From the NCBI RefSeq assembly GCF_002896965.1, contig NZ_LYMM01000095.1, forward strand, positions 124,001 to 188,000: 64,000 nt of DNA, written 5' to 3'. The position numbers and the translations under genes were made by a program. Shown here piece by piece: positions 17,341 to 25,658 of this stretch (its first letter is position 1; each line of letters starts with the position of its first letter). The DNA comes from Novosphingobium guangzhouense (GTDB taxonomy: Bacteria; Pseudomonadota; Alphaproteobacteria; Sphingomonadales; Sphingomonadaceae). The notes under the pieces are model-generated. The model was given only the letters and a program-made list of their open reading frames with translations, did no database searches and was not told the origin of the DNA.

Positions 17341-19218
17341 ATGAAGTATCTGTTTCTGCTGGGCACCGCGCTTGCGGTGAGCACGCCCGTGATGGCGCAA
17401 GACGTGATCGAGATCGCCGATTTGCGCCGCCCGGACAATGACCGCACCGACATCACCGTCACCGCCACGCGTGAACCCACGCCGATCACCCAGGTCGGCC
17501 AGTCGGTCAGCGTCGTCACCCGCGCCGAGATCGAACGCATGCAGGCAACCACCGCGACCGACGTGCTGGCCCGCATCCCCGGCGTTTCCACCGTGCAGTC
17601 GGGCGGCTTCGGCCAACCCGCCAGCGTCTTCGTGCGTGGCGCGGAGAACGCGCAGTCGCTGGTTCTGCTGGATGGCGTGCGCATCAACGATCCGGGCGAC
17701 GTGGGCGGGGGCTTCGACTTCGGCGCGTTGCCGATCGGCCAGTTCGACCGGGTCGAGGTGGTGCGCGGATCGTCGGGCGTGCTGTGGGGCAGCCGCGCCA
17801 TCGGCAGCGTCATCAACTTCATCACCGCCCGCCCGACCGAGCAGTGGACCGCGCGCGGACAGGCCGAATACGGCTGGCGCGACCGCAAGCAGGCCAGCGT
17901 CTCGGCGGCGGGGCTCGTTGGCCCTGTCGGCCTGACGCTGGGCGGAAACTGGTTGAAGGGAGACGGTTTTTCCGCCTTTAACGAGCGTCGCGGCGCCACC
18001 GAGAAGGATGGCTTCGAAAGCAAGAGCGCCAATGCCCGCGCCTCGATAGAGTTCGCGCCGGGGCTCTCGGCCGATGCCGGCGGGTTCTATACCAAGGCCA
18101 GCTACGACTACGACGACACCGGCGCCGACGCACCGAACCTGGGCCACAAGCGCGACACGCTGGGCTATGCGAACTTGCGCTATGAGGGCCTTGACGGGCG
18201 GCTCAACGCGCGGGTCGGCTATGGCATCAACGATACCAACCGCAGTTCCTATACTGCCGCCTATGGCCCCTATGGCCTTTACGAAAGCAACGGCCGCACC
18301 GAGCGGTTCGAGGGGCAGGTCAGCTTCGCACCCGTCGAGCAGGCCAGCATCCTCGTCGGCGGTGAGACCGAAAAGCAGAAGTTCGACGACAACTACGGCG
18401 CGAAGGATTCGACGAGCACCGACAGTCTGTTCGGCAACCTGACGCTGCGCCCGTTCCATGCGCTGACGCTGAACGGCGGTGTGCGTTATGACGACAATGC
18501 CGATTACGGCGACCGCACGACGTTCTCCGCCAATGGCGCCTGGGTGATCGGCGAAGGCGTGGACGCGCCGGTGGTGCGCGCCAGCTATGGCGAGGGGTTC
18601 AAGGCACCGTCGCTCTACCAGATCCACACCAACATCGGTTACAACGCGCTACGGCCCGAAACGTCGAAGGGCTGGGACGCCGGGATCGAAATGCCCTTTG
18701 CGCAAGGCACCGGGCGTTTCACCGTCACCTACTTCGACCGCAAGACGCGCAACCTGATTGACTATGTCACGATCGATCCGGTCAACTTCACCGGGGCCTA
18801 TTTCAACGTGGACCGGGCGCGGTCGCAAGGCGCGGAACTGGGGATGCAGGTTACGGGCTGGCAGGGTTTCGACGTGAACCTGGCCTTCACTTACCTTGAT
18901 GCGAAGGACCGTGACAGCGGCACCCGCCTTGCCCGGCGCCCCCGGACAAACCTTTACGCCAGCATCGACAAGGCGTGGAACATGGGCCTGCGGCTGGGCG
19001 CGGACGTCAGCGTCGGCGGGGGGCGCTACGATGATATCGCCAATATGCAGTATGTGAGCGGCAATGCCGTGGTCGGTCTGCGCGGTGCCTTCGCGGTGAC
19101 CGACAATGTCGAAGTCTACGGCCGGATCGAGAACCTGTTCGACGAGCATTACGAACTGGTGCGCACATACGGTACGCCGGGCCGTTCGGCTTATGCCGGC
19201 ATCCGCGTGAAGATGTGA
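17341..19218 (+). CDS. btuB: TonB-dependent vitamin B12 outer-membrane receptor
   Basis: The product is 625 aa. The signal peptide is MKYLFLLGTALAVSTPVMAQ. A TonB-box-like stretch (DRTDITVTATRE) is followed by the plug domain (VFVRGAENAQSLVLLDGVRIND), then a 22-strand barrel of the usual length ending in YAGIRVKM. The riboswitch upstream and the btuF-C-D genes downstream identify the substrate as cobalamin or a related corrinoid. GGAGG lies about 8 nt before ATG 17341. The stop codon overlaps the next start (GTGA). Confidence 0.93.
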   Translation: MKYLFLLGTALAVSTPVMAQDVIEIADLRRPDNDRTDITVTATREPTPITQVGQSVSVVTRAEIERMQATTATDVLARIPGVSTVQSGGFGQPASVFVRGAENAQSLVLLDGVRINDPGDVGGGFDFGALPIGQFDRVEVVRGSSGVLWGSRAIGSVINFITARPTEQWTARGQAEYGWRDRKQASVSAAGLVGPVGLTLGGNWLKGDGFSAFNERRGATEKDGFESKSANARASIEFAPGLSADAGGFYTKASYDYDDTGADAPNLGHKRDTLGYANLRYEGLDGRLNARVGYGINDTNRSSYTAAYGPYGLYESNGRTERFEGQVSFAPVEQASILVGGETEKQKFDDNYGAKDSTSTDSLFGNLTLRPFHALTLNGGVRYDDNADYGDRTTFSANGAWVIGEGVDAPVVRASYGEGFKAPSLYQIHTNIGYNALRPETSKGWDAGIEMPFAQGTGRFTVTYFDRKTRNLIDYVTIDPVNFTGAYFNVDRARSQGAELGMQVTGWQGFDVNLAFTYLDAKDRDSGTRLARRPRTNLYASIDKAWNMGLRLGADVSVGGGRYDDIANMQYVSGNAVVGLRGAFAVTDNVEVYGRIENLFDEHYELVRTYGTPGRSAYAGIRVKM

Positions 19219-20156
19219 GGAAAAGGGCTGTCCCCGGCATAGGCCCTACCGGACCGGTTCCGGGGCGGCGATCCGTGGGCAGCCTGTTGCGCGTGACGGC
19301 GCCCGTCGCCGTCACCTTCGCGCTGCTTGTTGCCCTTTCGGGCTGCAGGCCGTGGTCCGAACCGCCGGTCGAAGGGGCGTTGCGGCCGCGGATCGTCTCG
19401 CTCAACCCCTGTACCGATGCGGTGCTGGCCGAAGTGACGTCGCCGGGGCAGTTGCTGGCGATTTCGCACTACAGCCACGATCCCTCCGCCAGTTCGATGG
19501 ACCCGGCCCGCGCTGCGCAGTTTGCCGAAGTGACCGAGGCGGTGGAGGACGTCGCTGCGCTGGAGCCGGATGTGGTGGTGGCCAGTTCGTTTCTGCCGCC
19601 CGCCACCGCGCAGGCCCTGCGCGATATGGGCATGACGCTGGTGCAGGAGCCGCAGCCCGCCAATCTTGCCGAGGCGCTTGCGCAAGTCAGGCGGCTGGCG
19701 AAGCTGGCGGGCAACCGTTCGGATGGGGAAGAACTGGTGCAGCGGATGGAGGATGCGGTACCCCGTGCCACCCCGCCGCGCGGCAGAGCGCCGGTTCAGG
19801 CGCTATTGTGGGAATCAGGCGGCATCGTGGCAGGTGACAATACGCTGATCGTCGACCTCATGAGCCGCGCGGGCTTTGCCAATGCCGCAGCGGCGCGCGG
19901 ATTGTCTCAGGCGGATTACCTGCCGCTGGAACGCGTGGTGGCGGACCCGCCGCGCATCGTGTTCACCGTGGGTTCGCCCACTGCCGAAGAGGACCGGATG
20001 CTGCATCACCCCGCGCTGGCGCAAGTCACGGGCATGACCCGTGCACCGCTTGACCGCTCGCTGGTCTGGTGCGGCGGACCGACCATCCCGAAGGCCATGG
20101 ACCGGTTCGCCCAAGTGCGGCGCGGGCTGGTGGCCGAAGCCGGGCAGCGTCCGTGA
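19215..20156 (+). CDS. btuF: Corrinoid ABC transporter substrate-binding lipoprotein (BtuF-like)
   Basis: The product is 313 aa, starting at GTG that overlaps the btuB stop by four bases. A positively charged N-terminus leads to a hydrophobic segment and the lipobox LSGC (Cys at about 44), so the protein is probably a periplasmic-facing lipoprotein. The periplasmic-binding fold begins RIVSLNPCTDAVLAEV and continues with VEDVAALEPDVVVASSF, the two lobes joined by a long helix as in BtuF/FhuD-type proteins. It delivers corrinoid to the BtuCD translocator encoded next. Confidence 0.88.
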   Translation: MRKRAVPGIGPTGPVPGRRSVGSLLRVTAPVAVTFALLVALSGCRPWSEPPVEGALRPRIVSLNPCTDAVLAEVTSPGQLLAISHYSHDPSASSMDPARAAQFAEVTEAVEDVAALEPDVVVASSFLPPATAQALRDMGMTLVQEPQPANLAEALAQVRRLAKLAGNRSDGEELVQRMEDAVPRATPPRGRAPVQALLWESGGIVAGDNTLIVDLMSRAGFANAAAARGLSQADYLPLERVVADPPRIVFTVGSPTAEEDRMLHHPALAQVTGMTRAPLDRSLVWCGGPTIPKAMDRFAQVRRGLVAEAGQRP

Positions 20157-20166
20157 GGGTCTGGTC

Positions 20167-21144
20167 ATGAACTGGGCAAGCAACCGGCGCCTGATTGCGA
20201 TCCTGATCGTGCTTCTTGCGCTTGCCGTGCCGCTGTCGTTGCTGGCGGGGCGGGTGTGGATCGATCCGCTGGCGCCTGAAACGCGCAATGCTGCCGTGAT
20301 CGTGCTGCAACTGCGACTGCCGCGCGCGATGCTGGCGCTGGTGGTGGGCGCGGGGCTGGGCGGCGCGGGGGCTGCGATGCAGGGGTATTTGCGCAATCCG
20401 CTGGCCGACCCCGGACTTTTCGGCATTGCGCCCGGCGCAGCACTGGGCGCAGTGTTGAGCTTCTGGACCGGCTATGCCGCTTCGGCGTGGCTGCTGCCGG
20501 TCTTCGCGCTGGCCGGAGCGGGCGGCGCCATGGCCCTGCTGGCCCTGATCGCCGGGCGCGAGGCGGGGGTGGCGCTGTTCACGATGACGGGGCTGATGAT
20601 CTCAAGCCTGGCGGGTTCGCTCACCAGCCTTGCACTCAGCCTGTCGCCCAACCCTTTCGCGATGAGCGAGATCGTGACCTGGCTGATGGGGGCACTGGCG
20701 GACCGGTCTTGGCGCGAAGTGGCCGTAGCCGCGCCACTGACGCTGGCGGGGCTGGCAGTGCTGCTGGCGACCGGCAGGGGCCTTGACGCGCTGACGCTGG
20801 GGGAGACTGCTGCCCGCTTGCTGGGTTTCGAACCGCGCCGCCAGCAGGTGCTGATGATTGTCGGGATCGGCCTGACGGTGGGCGCAAGCGTGGCGGTGGC
20901 CGGGGTGATCGGCTTCGTCGGACTGATGGTGCCGCATCTGGTCAGGCCGCTGACCGATCGGCGGCCGGGCTCGCTTCTGGTGCCAAGTGCGCTGGCCGGG
21001 GCACTGCTCGTGCTGGTCGCGGATGCGGGGTGCCGGGTTCTGCCGCTGGCCGGGGGCGAGCTGCGGCTGGGCGTTGCGCTGGCGCTGATTGGCGCTCCGT
21101 TCTTTCTGGTACTGCTGCTGCGCATGCGCAGGGGGCTGGCATGA
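20167..21144 (+). CDS. btuC: Corrinoid ABC transporter permease (FecCD/BtuC family)
   Basis: The product is 325 aa with about ten membrane segments. Family motifs include RLPRAMLALVVGAGLGGAGA, MQGYLRNPLADPGLFGI and the C-terminal VIGFVGLMVPHLVRPL. The start at 20167 (MNWASNRRL) lies 10 nt after btuF; an open upstream extension overlaps btuF and is not credible. It forms the inner-membrane channel for corrinoid uptake with BtuD. Confidence 0.95.
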   Translation: MNWASNRRLIAILIVLLALAVPLSLLAGRVWIDPLAPETRNAAVIVLQLRLPRAMLALVVGAGLGGAGAAMQGYLRNPLADPGLFGIAPGAALGAVLSFWTGYAASAWLLPVFALAGAGGAMALLALIAGREAGVALFTMTGLMISSLAGSLTSLALSLSPNPFAMSEIVTWLMGALADRSWREVAVAAPLTLAGLAVLLATGRGLDALTLGETAARLLGFEPRRQQVLMIVGIGLTVGASVAVAGVIGFVGLMVPHLVRPLTDRRPGSLLVPSALAGALLVLVADAGCRVLPLAGGELRLGVALALIGAPFFLVLLLRMRRGLA

Positions 21145-21887
21145 GCACAACGCTGAGCACGGTAGGTCTGAGCATCAGGGATCGGCTCGATGATCTGACG
21201 CTGACGATCCATGGCGGAGAAGTGACCGCGATTTGCGGGCCCAACGGTGCGGGAAAGTCTACCCTGCTGACGTGTCTGGCAGGGCTGCAAGATCCCGACA
21301 TCGGCATTGCCGCACTGGGCACGCGGGTCATGCACGAAATTCCCGCAAGGCAGCGGGCGCAGTGCATCGGCTATCTGCCGCAGAGCCCGGAAGTGGCATG
21401 GGACGTTACCGTCGAAGTGCTGGTCGGGCTGGGGCGGCTGCCATGGCACGATGCCGCGACGAGCCAGGGCGCCGCGACGATCGATGCGGCCATCGCCACG
21501 ATGGACCTTGAGGCTTTGCGCAAGCGCCCGGTTTCGCGCCTGTCCGGCGGAGAGCGGGCGCGGGCCCTGATGGCGCGGGTGCTGTCGACCGGACCGGCCT
21601 GGATACTGGCGGACGAACCGCTGGCCAATCTCGACCTTGGCCACGCCATCGCGCTGATGCGCCGCCTGCGCGAACAGGCCAATCACGGGCGTGGTGTCGT
21701 GCTGGTGCTGCACGATCTGGCGACCGCGATGAACTATGCCGATCGCGTGATCGTGCTGGACCGGGGCAGGGTGGTGGCCGATGGCGAACCATGCCACGCC
21801 CTTTCGGAAGCGGTCATCCGTCAGACATGGGATTGCCCGGCCCGCTGGCTTGGCGAACCGGGATCACGTGCGCTGGCCTTGGGGTAG
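21141..21887 (+). CDS. btuD: Corrinoid ABC transporter ATP-binding protein
   Basis: The product is 248 aa. Walker A is GPNGAGKST (residues 33-41), the ABC signature is LSGGERAR, Walker B is WILADEPLANLD, and the switch histidine lies in VLHDLATA. Its ATG overlaps the btuC stop by 4 nt, giving translational coupling. It is the last gene of the riboswitch-controlled btuBFCD operon. Confidence 0.95.
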   Translation: MSTTLSTVGLSIRDRLDDLTLTIHGGEVTAICGPNGAGKSTLLTCLAGLQDPDIGIAALGTRVMHEIPARQRAQCIGYLPQSPEVAWDVTVEVLVGLGRLPWHDAATSQGAATIDAAIATMDLEALRKRPVSRLSGGERARALMARVLSTGPAWILADEPLANLDLGHAIALMRRLREQANHGRGVVLVLHDLATAMNYADRVIVLDRGRVVADGEPCHALSEAVIRQTWDCPARWLGEPGSRALALG

Positions 21888-21896
21888 CGAACAGCC

Positions 21897-22058
21897 TCAG
21901 CCCTCTACGAAATGGCCCTTGGACCAGATGCGCATGGGCTCTTCGTGCCTTTCAGCTTCGCGCTGGCGCATGTCGCGCTGACGGTCGAACAGCAGGGAGC
22001 CTGTCCCGCGCGAAAAGCGGCTGCGGCGAAAGGGGATTTCTGCGCCTGTATTCATCAT
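21897..22058 (-). CDS. Small basic hypothetical protein, 53 aa
   Basis: The gene begins with two consecutive ATG codons (MMNTGAEIPFRRSRFSRG) directly preceded by GGAGAGAG, a strong ribosome-binding site, and ends EEPMRIWSKGHFVEG. It is rich in Arg and Glu and has no signal peptide or membrane segment. It occupies the gap between btuD and rlpA that is otherwise unexplained. I recognise no family. The good RBS and its fit to the gap argue for a real gene. Confidence 0.6.
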   Translation of the reverse strand: MMNTGAEIPFRRSRFSRGTGSLLFDRQRDMRQREAERHEEPMRIWSKGHFVEG

Positions 22059-22104
22059 CTCTCTCCTTTGGAGAGGCAACGCACAGGCAGCGCTTCGGGT
22101 TCCC

Positions 22105-22692
22105 TCAGCGGGTGCCGACACCGCGCGCGAACTGATCCTGCAGACTGGACAGCGTGCGCGCCGGGATCGCCGGCAGCGAGCGGGCGGGCTTGCCCTTGCG
22201 CAATGCGGCGCGGTCCTTCTCGTCAGGCTCGACCACGCGTACGCGCACCGCTGCCTTGCCCTGTGCGCGCACGCCCAGCGCCTCTGCCGCCCCGCGCGAA
22301 AGGTCGATGATACGGGCGCTTTCGCCGTAAGGCCCGCGATCGTTCACGCGCACCACGATGCGCCGGCCCGTGTCGAGCGAGGTCACTTCCACATAAGCGG
22401 GCAGCGGCAGGGTCTTGTGCGCGGCGGTGATCCAGCCGGGGCGGAAGCGTTCACCGTTGGCGACCTGGCTGCCGCTTTCCGAGCCGTACCATGTGGCATA
22501 GCCCAGCATGTCGTACCCCGGCTGCGCGGCGGGCGTGTAAGTGACACCGCGTACCTTGTAGGGCGGCCCGATGCGCACGGGCACGTCGCTGACCGGGCGA
22601 TACTTCACCCCGCCTCCGCACGCGGCAAGCAAGGCGACAAGCGACAGGACGAAGGCAGTGCGAACCGGGGCGTTGCGGGTTGAGCCGGGCAT
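22105..22692 (-). CDS. rlpA: RlpA-family septal ring lytic transglycosylase (lipoprotein)
   Basis: The product is 195 aa. The signal peptide ends with lipobox LAAC (Cys25). The double-psi beta-barrel domain shows MLGYATWYGSESGSQVANGE, TAAHKTLPLPAYVEV and the catalytic-site signature VRVNDRGPYG. It is shorter than E. coli RlpA and lacks a C-terminal SPOR domain. An upstream extension of the frame is antisense to ubiB and is rejected. A second RlpA lies at 31.9-32.4 kb. Confidence 0.92.
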   Translation of the reverse strand: MPGSTRNAPVRTAFVLSLVALLAACGGGVKYRPVSDVPVRIGPPYKVRGVTYTPAAQPGYDMLGYATWYGSESGSQVANGERFRPGWITAAHKTLPLPAYVEVTSLDTGRRIVVRVNDRGPYGESARIIDLSRGAAEALGVRAQGKAAVRVRVVEPDEKDRAALRKGKPARSLPAIPARTLSSLQDQFARGVGTR

Positions 22693-22812
22693 GGCGGGCA
22701 GACTAGCCCCGCAGCCGCCACGCTCCAACGCGGACGGGCGGGGTTTCCACAAGCCAGGCTGGAACCGCCCGCCGCAGTCGCCGGTTTTGCGCCCTGCAAC
22801 CAAGGAGCCACG

Positions 22813-24357
22813 ATGCCGACCATCCTCGAAACCGTGACCGTCGCCGCCCGTGACCGCGCGCGCATGGCCGAAGTGAGCGCGGTGATCGCCCGCTTCGGGC
22901 TGGACTCGCTGATGGCGCGGCTGGGCCTGACCGGCAACCGGGGAGCAGAGGCGGGCGAGGAAACGGACCTGCCCGCCCGCACCCGTCGGGCGCTTGAGGC
23001 GCTGGGGCCGACTTACGTGAAGCTGGGCCAGATCCTTGCCACCCGGCGCGACATGCTGACCGATGAATGGATCGCCGCTTTCGAGCAGTTGCACAGCGAT
23101 GCGCCCCGCATTGCGTTCGATACGCTGCGCCCCGGCGTGGAAGCGGCACTGGGAGAGCCGCCCGAAACCGCCTTCGCCGCGTTCGATACCGAACCGCTGG
23201 CGGCCGCTTCGATCGCGCAGGTCCACCGCGCCACGCTGCATGACGGCACGGATGTCGTGGTGAAGATCCGCCGCCCCGGCATCCGCAAGGCGATGGAGGC
23301 GGATTTGCGCCTGCTGCGCCATCTTGCCGCGCTGGTCGAGGCGCGCAGCGCCATGGCCCGCCGGATGATGCCCAGTGCGATGATCGAACAGCTGGGCCGC
23401 GAGATCCTGGACGAACTGGATTTTACCAACGAGGGGCGCAACGCCGATATGCTGCGCGCCGACCTTTCCTCGATCCCGCAAGCCATCGTTCCGCGCATCC
23501 ACTGGCAGCACACCAGCGAAAGCGTGCTGGTGATGGACTATATCGACGGCACCCGCCCGCGCGATCCGGCCGAACTGCGCGCGAAGGGAGTGAACCCTTC
23601 GGCAATCGCGCAACTGGGTGCGCGGCTGGTGCTGGAGATGGTGCTGGTCAACGGCCGCTTCCACGCCGACCCGCACCCCGGCAACCTGCTGTGCCTGCCG
23701 CCGGCAGGCGAGGGAGAGGGGGACCGGCTGGCGCTGCTGGACCTTGGCTCGGTCGGCTTCGTCAGCCCGCGCCGCCAGCATGAATTCCTGACCTTCATCC
23801 TCTCGCTGCGCAGCAACGATCCGGGGGGCGTGGCGGACATGCTGGGGCTGTGGTCGCAGGCGGGCGAAGTACCTCGCGAACGCCTGCTGACCGCGTCGGA
23901 GCGGCTGGTCGCGCGGCACGGCACCGGCGCGCTGGTGCTGAACGCGATGGTGGCCGATTTCTTCCCGCTGCTGCGCAAGGAAGGTCTGGTCCTGCCGCCC
24001 GACCTGGTGCTGATCTTCAAGGCGATGGTGACGATGGACGGCGTGCTGTCGGGCATCGCCCCGGACTTCGACTTGTCAGAGGCGCTGACGGCCCTGCGCG
24101 GGCGGCTTGTCGCCTCGCGACTGACGCGGCTGGCGGGACCGGACCGGATGGAAGCGCTGCTGCTGGAAATCTCGCGCCTTTCGGCCGATGCGCCGCGTCT
24201 GATGCGGGCAGCCACCGCTCGACTGGAGCAGGGCCAACCGCCCGCCACGGCGGCCACCGATGATGCCGCATCACGGGCGATAGGCCGGGCTGCGGTGCTG
24301 ATCGGCGGCGCGATCGTGGTTCACGCGCTGGCGCTGGTGGCCACCACGCTGATGTAG
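22813..24357 (+). CDS. ubiB: ABC1/UbiB-family atypical kinase, probable ubiquinone-biosynthesis accessory protein
   Basis: The product is 514 aa. The family KxGQ motif is in LGPTYVKLGQILATR, followed by the Ala-rich nucleotide loop (LAAASIAQVHRATL), VVVKIRRPG, and the catalytic region FHADPHPGNLL with the metal-binding LLDLGSVGF. A hydrophobic C-terminus (VLIGGAIVVHALALVATTLM) probably anchors it in the membrane. It is needed for ubiquinone synthesis in other proteobacteria. Divergent from rlpA with a 120-nt spacer. Confidence 0.9.
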   Translation: MPTILETVTVAARDRARMAEVSAVIARFGLDSLMARLGLTGNRGAEAGEETDLPARTRRALEALGPTYVKLGQILATRRDMLTDEWIAAFEQLHSDAPRIAFDTLRPGVEAALGEPPETAFAAFDTEPLAAASIAQVHRATLHDGTDVVVKIRRPGIRKAMEADLRLLRHLAALVEARSAMARRMMPSAMIEQLGREILDELDFTNEGRNADMLRADLSSIPQAIVPRIHWQHTSESVLVMDYIDGTRPRDPAELRAKGVNPSAIAQLGARLVLEMVLVNGRFHADPHPGNLLCLPPAGEGEGDRLALLDLGSVGFVSPRRQHEFLTFILSLRSNDPGGVADMLGLWSQAGEVPRERLLTASERLVARHGTGALVLNAMVADFFPLLRKEGLVLPPDLVLIFKAMVTMDGVLSGIAPDFDLSEALTALRGRLVASRLTRLAGPDRMEALLLEISRLSADAPRLMRAATARLEQGQPPATAATDDAASRAIGRAAVLIGGAIVVHALALVATTLM

Positions 24358-24391
24358 GGGCCACTCTGATGTAGGGGGCGTGCGGGACTAA

Positions 24392-24826
24392 TTACCGGAC
24401 GCAGCGCTCGTAATATCCGGCGCGGCAGGCGGAAACGTCCTGACGCCATTCGCGCATCTCGCGATCATAGCGGCGGCGCTCCTCTGCATAATCCGCGCGG
24501 GCGGCTTCGTAGTCGCGCCGATCCGCAGCGTAGCCGCTGTCACCATGGCCTTCGTCGTCATAGCGATCAGCGTCGGCGTCGTGCCGACCGCGCGCCGCGT
24601 CATAATCGCGCCAGCCTTGCGCATAACCGGCGTCGCGCTTCTGCACGTAATCAAGCTGCTCACGGTTCATGCGGCGGATCGTGGCGGCATCGCGGGCGAT
24701 GGCTTCGGGGGTCATCGCCGGGTCGCGTGGATCGTCCGCAAGGACAGGCGCGGTCACACCGGCCATCAGCGAACCGGCCACCAGCGAAAGCGCCAGAACG
24801 CGCATGAACACCTTTGAAACCCCCAT
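24392..24826 (-). CDS. Small exported protein with Asp/Tyr/Arg-rich helices (paralog of the 24985 gene)
   Basis: The product is 144 aa with a signal peptide (VLALSLVAGSLMAGVTAPVLA) and a charged helical mature region containing repeated Y-x-x-A-R-x-x-(H/Y)-D units, such as YDAARGRHDADADRYD and YEAARADYAEERRRYD. It ends MREWRQDVSACRAGYYERC. The paired cysteines at the C-terminus resemble those of the neighbouring gene. An AGGGG ribosome-binding site precedes ATG 24826. No function assigned; probably periplasmic. Confidence 0.6.
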   Translation of the reverse strand: MGVSKVFMRVLALSLVAGSLMAGVTAPVLADDPRDPAMTPEAIARDAATIRRMNREQLDYVQKRDAGYAQGWRDYDAARGRHDADADRYDDEGHGDSGYAADRRDYEAARADYAEERRRYDREMREWRQDVSACRAGYYERCVR

Positions 24827-24984
24827 TATGCAAACCCCTTGAGCCTGAAATCCGTCTACCGGACTGGCGCACCCGACAGGGACTATGTGCCAGCAGGCTC
24901 AAAGGGTTGCAAAGGGCTTGCGACCGGCGGTTCGTCGCACCACGGGGAGCGGCCCGTCAGCTTCGTTGTCAGCTTCCTCGAAAG

Positions 24985-25407
24985 TCAGCTGCCGCCTGTG
25001 CCGGGGGCCTGTGGGTCTGCCGGGCACTTCATGGCATCGCCCTTCCAGCAGCTGGGGTTGCGCACTTCCCACTGCTTGCGGTCGGCGCGATAATCCTGCT
25101 CGGCAGCATCGTGGCGTTCAAGCGTGGCATCATAGGCGGCTGAGTCCCGCCGGGTCTGCATCTCGTTGAGGGCAAGCGCGGCCTCATATTGCGCCTGACT
25201 CGCCTGATTGCGCGACACCTGCTGCTGCGCAGCGGCCGCCTCGGCAGAGTTCAGGGCGCGACGGCGGGCTTCGGGGTCGCCCTGTTCGGGGGCGCTGCGT
25301 TCGGGGGCGCTGGCGGCTGGCCGCTCGGCAGCATCCTGTGCCGAAGCGATGTGGGGCACCACAAGTGCGATGGCCGCTGCTGCGGCAAGCTTGCGGATAG
25401 GGCGCAT
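24985..25407 (-). CDS. Small exported protein, charged helical (paralog of the 24392 gene)
   Basis: The product is 140 aa. The signal peptide is MRPIRKLAAAAAIALVVPHIASAQ. The mature part is helical with SRNQASQAQYEAALALNE and YDATLERHDAAEQDYRADRK, ending WEVRNPSCWKGDAMKCP. The helix followed by W and two Cys residues matches the layout of the adjacent gene, which suggests duplication. GGAGAAAG lies before ATG 25407. Function unknown. Confidence 0.65.
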   Translation of the reverse strand: MRPIRKLAAAAAIALVVPHIASAQDAAERPAASAPERSAPEQGDPEARRRALNSAEAAAAQQQVSRNQASQAQYEAALALNEMQTRRDSAAYDATLERHDAAEQDYRADRKQWEVRNPSCWKGDAMKCPADPQAPGTGGS

Positions 25408-25633
25408 GGCTTTCTCCTTATCTGGCGAGCCGCGCGAAGAGAGCTTCGCAGCGCGACTTCGATTTCGTGAGGAGAAACGTGCCGGGGATGGGCAGGGTTT
25501 CCCGTTCACCGCCCCGGTGGCGCGTCCTGTCGTCTTCCGGGGAGCCTGTCGGCCAGCCCTGTCTCAAGCCTTGCCTTGGCCGCAGCACACCCCATTTACG
25601 CGGAAACCCGCCATGCGCCCCCTTGAAGCGCGC

Positions 25634-25648
25634 GAACAAATCTGGAAC
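25634..25648 (+). promoter_or_regulatory. LexA (SOS) box upstream of uvrA
   Basis: The sequence GAACAAATCTGGAAC is a perfect GAAC-N7-GAAC, the LexA operator of alphaproteobacteria. It ends 10 nt before the uvrA start codon. uvrA is a classical SOS gene, so repression by LexA and induction by DNA damage are inferred. Confidence 0.85.
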
Positions 25649-25658
25649 ACGTCTCCCC

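Noticed and set aside
22693..23919. Upstream extension of the RlpA frame to 604 codons
   Set aside because: The extension is antisense to ubiB, and the RlpA signal peptide and lipobox define the start at 22692.
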